Part shown: in pieces, positions 63,996-64,000 of the stretch
How the letters are laid out: every line of letters starts with the position of its first letter
Numbering within the stretch: the stretch's first letter is position 1
Assembly (NCBI RefSeq): GCF_014651015.1
Contig: NZ_BMWB01000026.1
Location: 31,604 to 95,603, forward strand
Direction: 5' to 3'
DNA: 64,000 nt
From: Streptomyces xantholiticus
GTDB lineage: Bacteria; Actinomycetota; Actinomycetes; Streptomycetales; Streptomycetaceae
Translations under genes and position numbers: made by a program
Notes under the pieces: model-generated
What the model was told of the DNA's origin: nothing
Database searches by the model: none
Seen by the model: only the letters and a program-made list of their open reading frames with translations

Positions 63996-64000
63996 CACAA

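Overview
The window is about 72% G+C with very strong third-position GC bias and frequent GTG/TTG starts. It carries a set of genes typical of Streptomyces: paired Ser/Thr kinases resembling PkaA and PkaB, a 180-kDa-class NAD-glutamate dehydrogenase, an mtrA-mtrB-lpqB operon, SecA beside an Rv3235-family gene, and an actinobacterial tmRNA. It looks like core chromosome of a Streptomyces close in gene order to S. coelicolor. No transposase, integrase, CRISPR array, rRNA or tRNA gene was seen. Assignments rest on reading motifs and context; no database search was run.

Layout. 0-2.5 kb: the end of a cell-surface polysaccharide synthase/deacetylase gene and a small membrane protein gene. 2.5-8.4 kb: a decayed methyltransferase remnant, tmRNA (ssrA) with smpB, a carboxy-terminal processing protease, ftsX-ftsE, a tiny zinc-ribbon protein, and a collagen-like surface protein with a LAETG sortase signal. 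8.6-16.5 kb: prfB, two receptor Ser/Thr kinases, and a divergent FHA-FtsK/EccC-like ATPase. 16.7-20.4 kb: a sugar ABC importer with no ATPase of its own; its first permease has a large extra domain.

20.5-35.2 kb is the accessory-looking part, a wall-glycopolymer island. It has three large proteins fusing a GT2 domain to a CDP-glycerol (polyol-phosphate) transferase domain, and a polyprenyl-sugar module (GT2-methyltransferase fusion, ArnE-like flippase, GT-C transferase). It also has a TagGH-type ABC exporter under a divergent TetR regulator with two candidate operators, and a soluble Ser/Thr kinase just downstream. A 0.6-kb block of degenerate intergenic repeats sits in the middle of the island.

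36.4-52.5 kb is housekeeping: NAD-glutamate dehydrogenase, a DJ-1/PfpI protein, a HAD phosphatase, secA, a GNAT acetyltransferase, a YcaQ-like DNA glycosylase, a NarL-type response regulator, long-form ribosome hibernation factor with a possible leader peptide, and a ComF-like protein. 52.6-58.3 kb is the tightly coupled mtnA-mtrA-mtrB-lpqB operon on the minus strand. 58.4-64 kb is a divergent operon: membrane protein, DUF4129, DUF4350, MoxR ATPase, DUF58.

The recurring theme is the cell envelope: division (FtsEX), export (SecA, TagGH), wall polymers, envelope sensing (MtrAB-LpqB) and Ser/Thr kinase signalling. Translation quality control and hibernation genes (tmRNA, SmpB, RF2, HPF) are interspersed. 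The most interesting candidates are the lipid-linked sugar module, the ABC permease with an inserted domain, the EccC-like ATPase with arginine in its P-loop, the collagen-like LAETG protein, and the small reading frame ahead of hpf.
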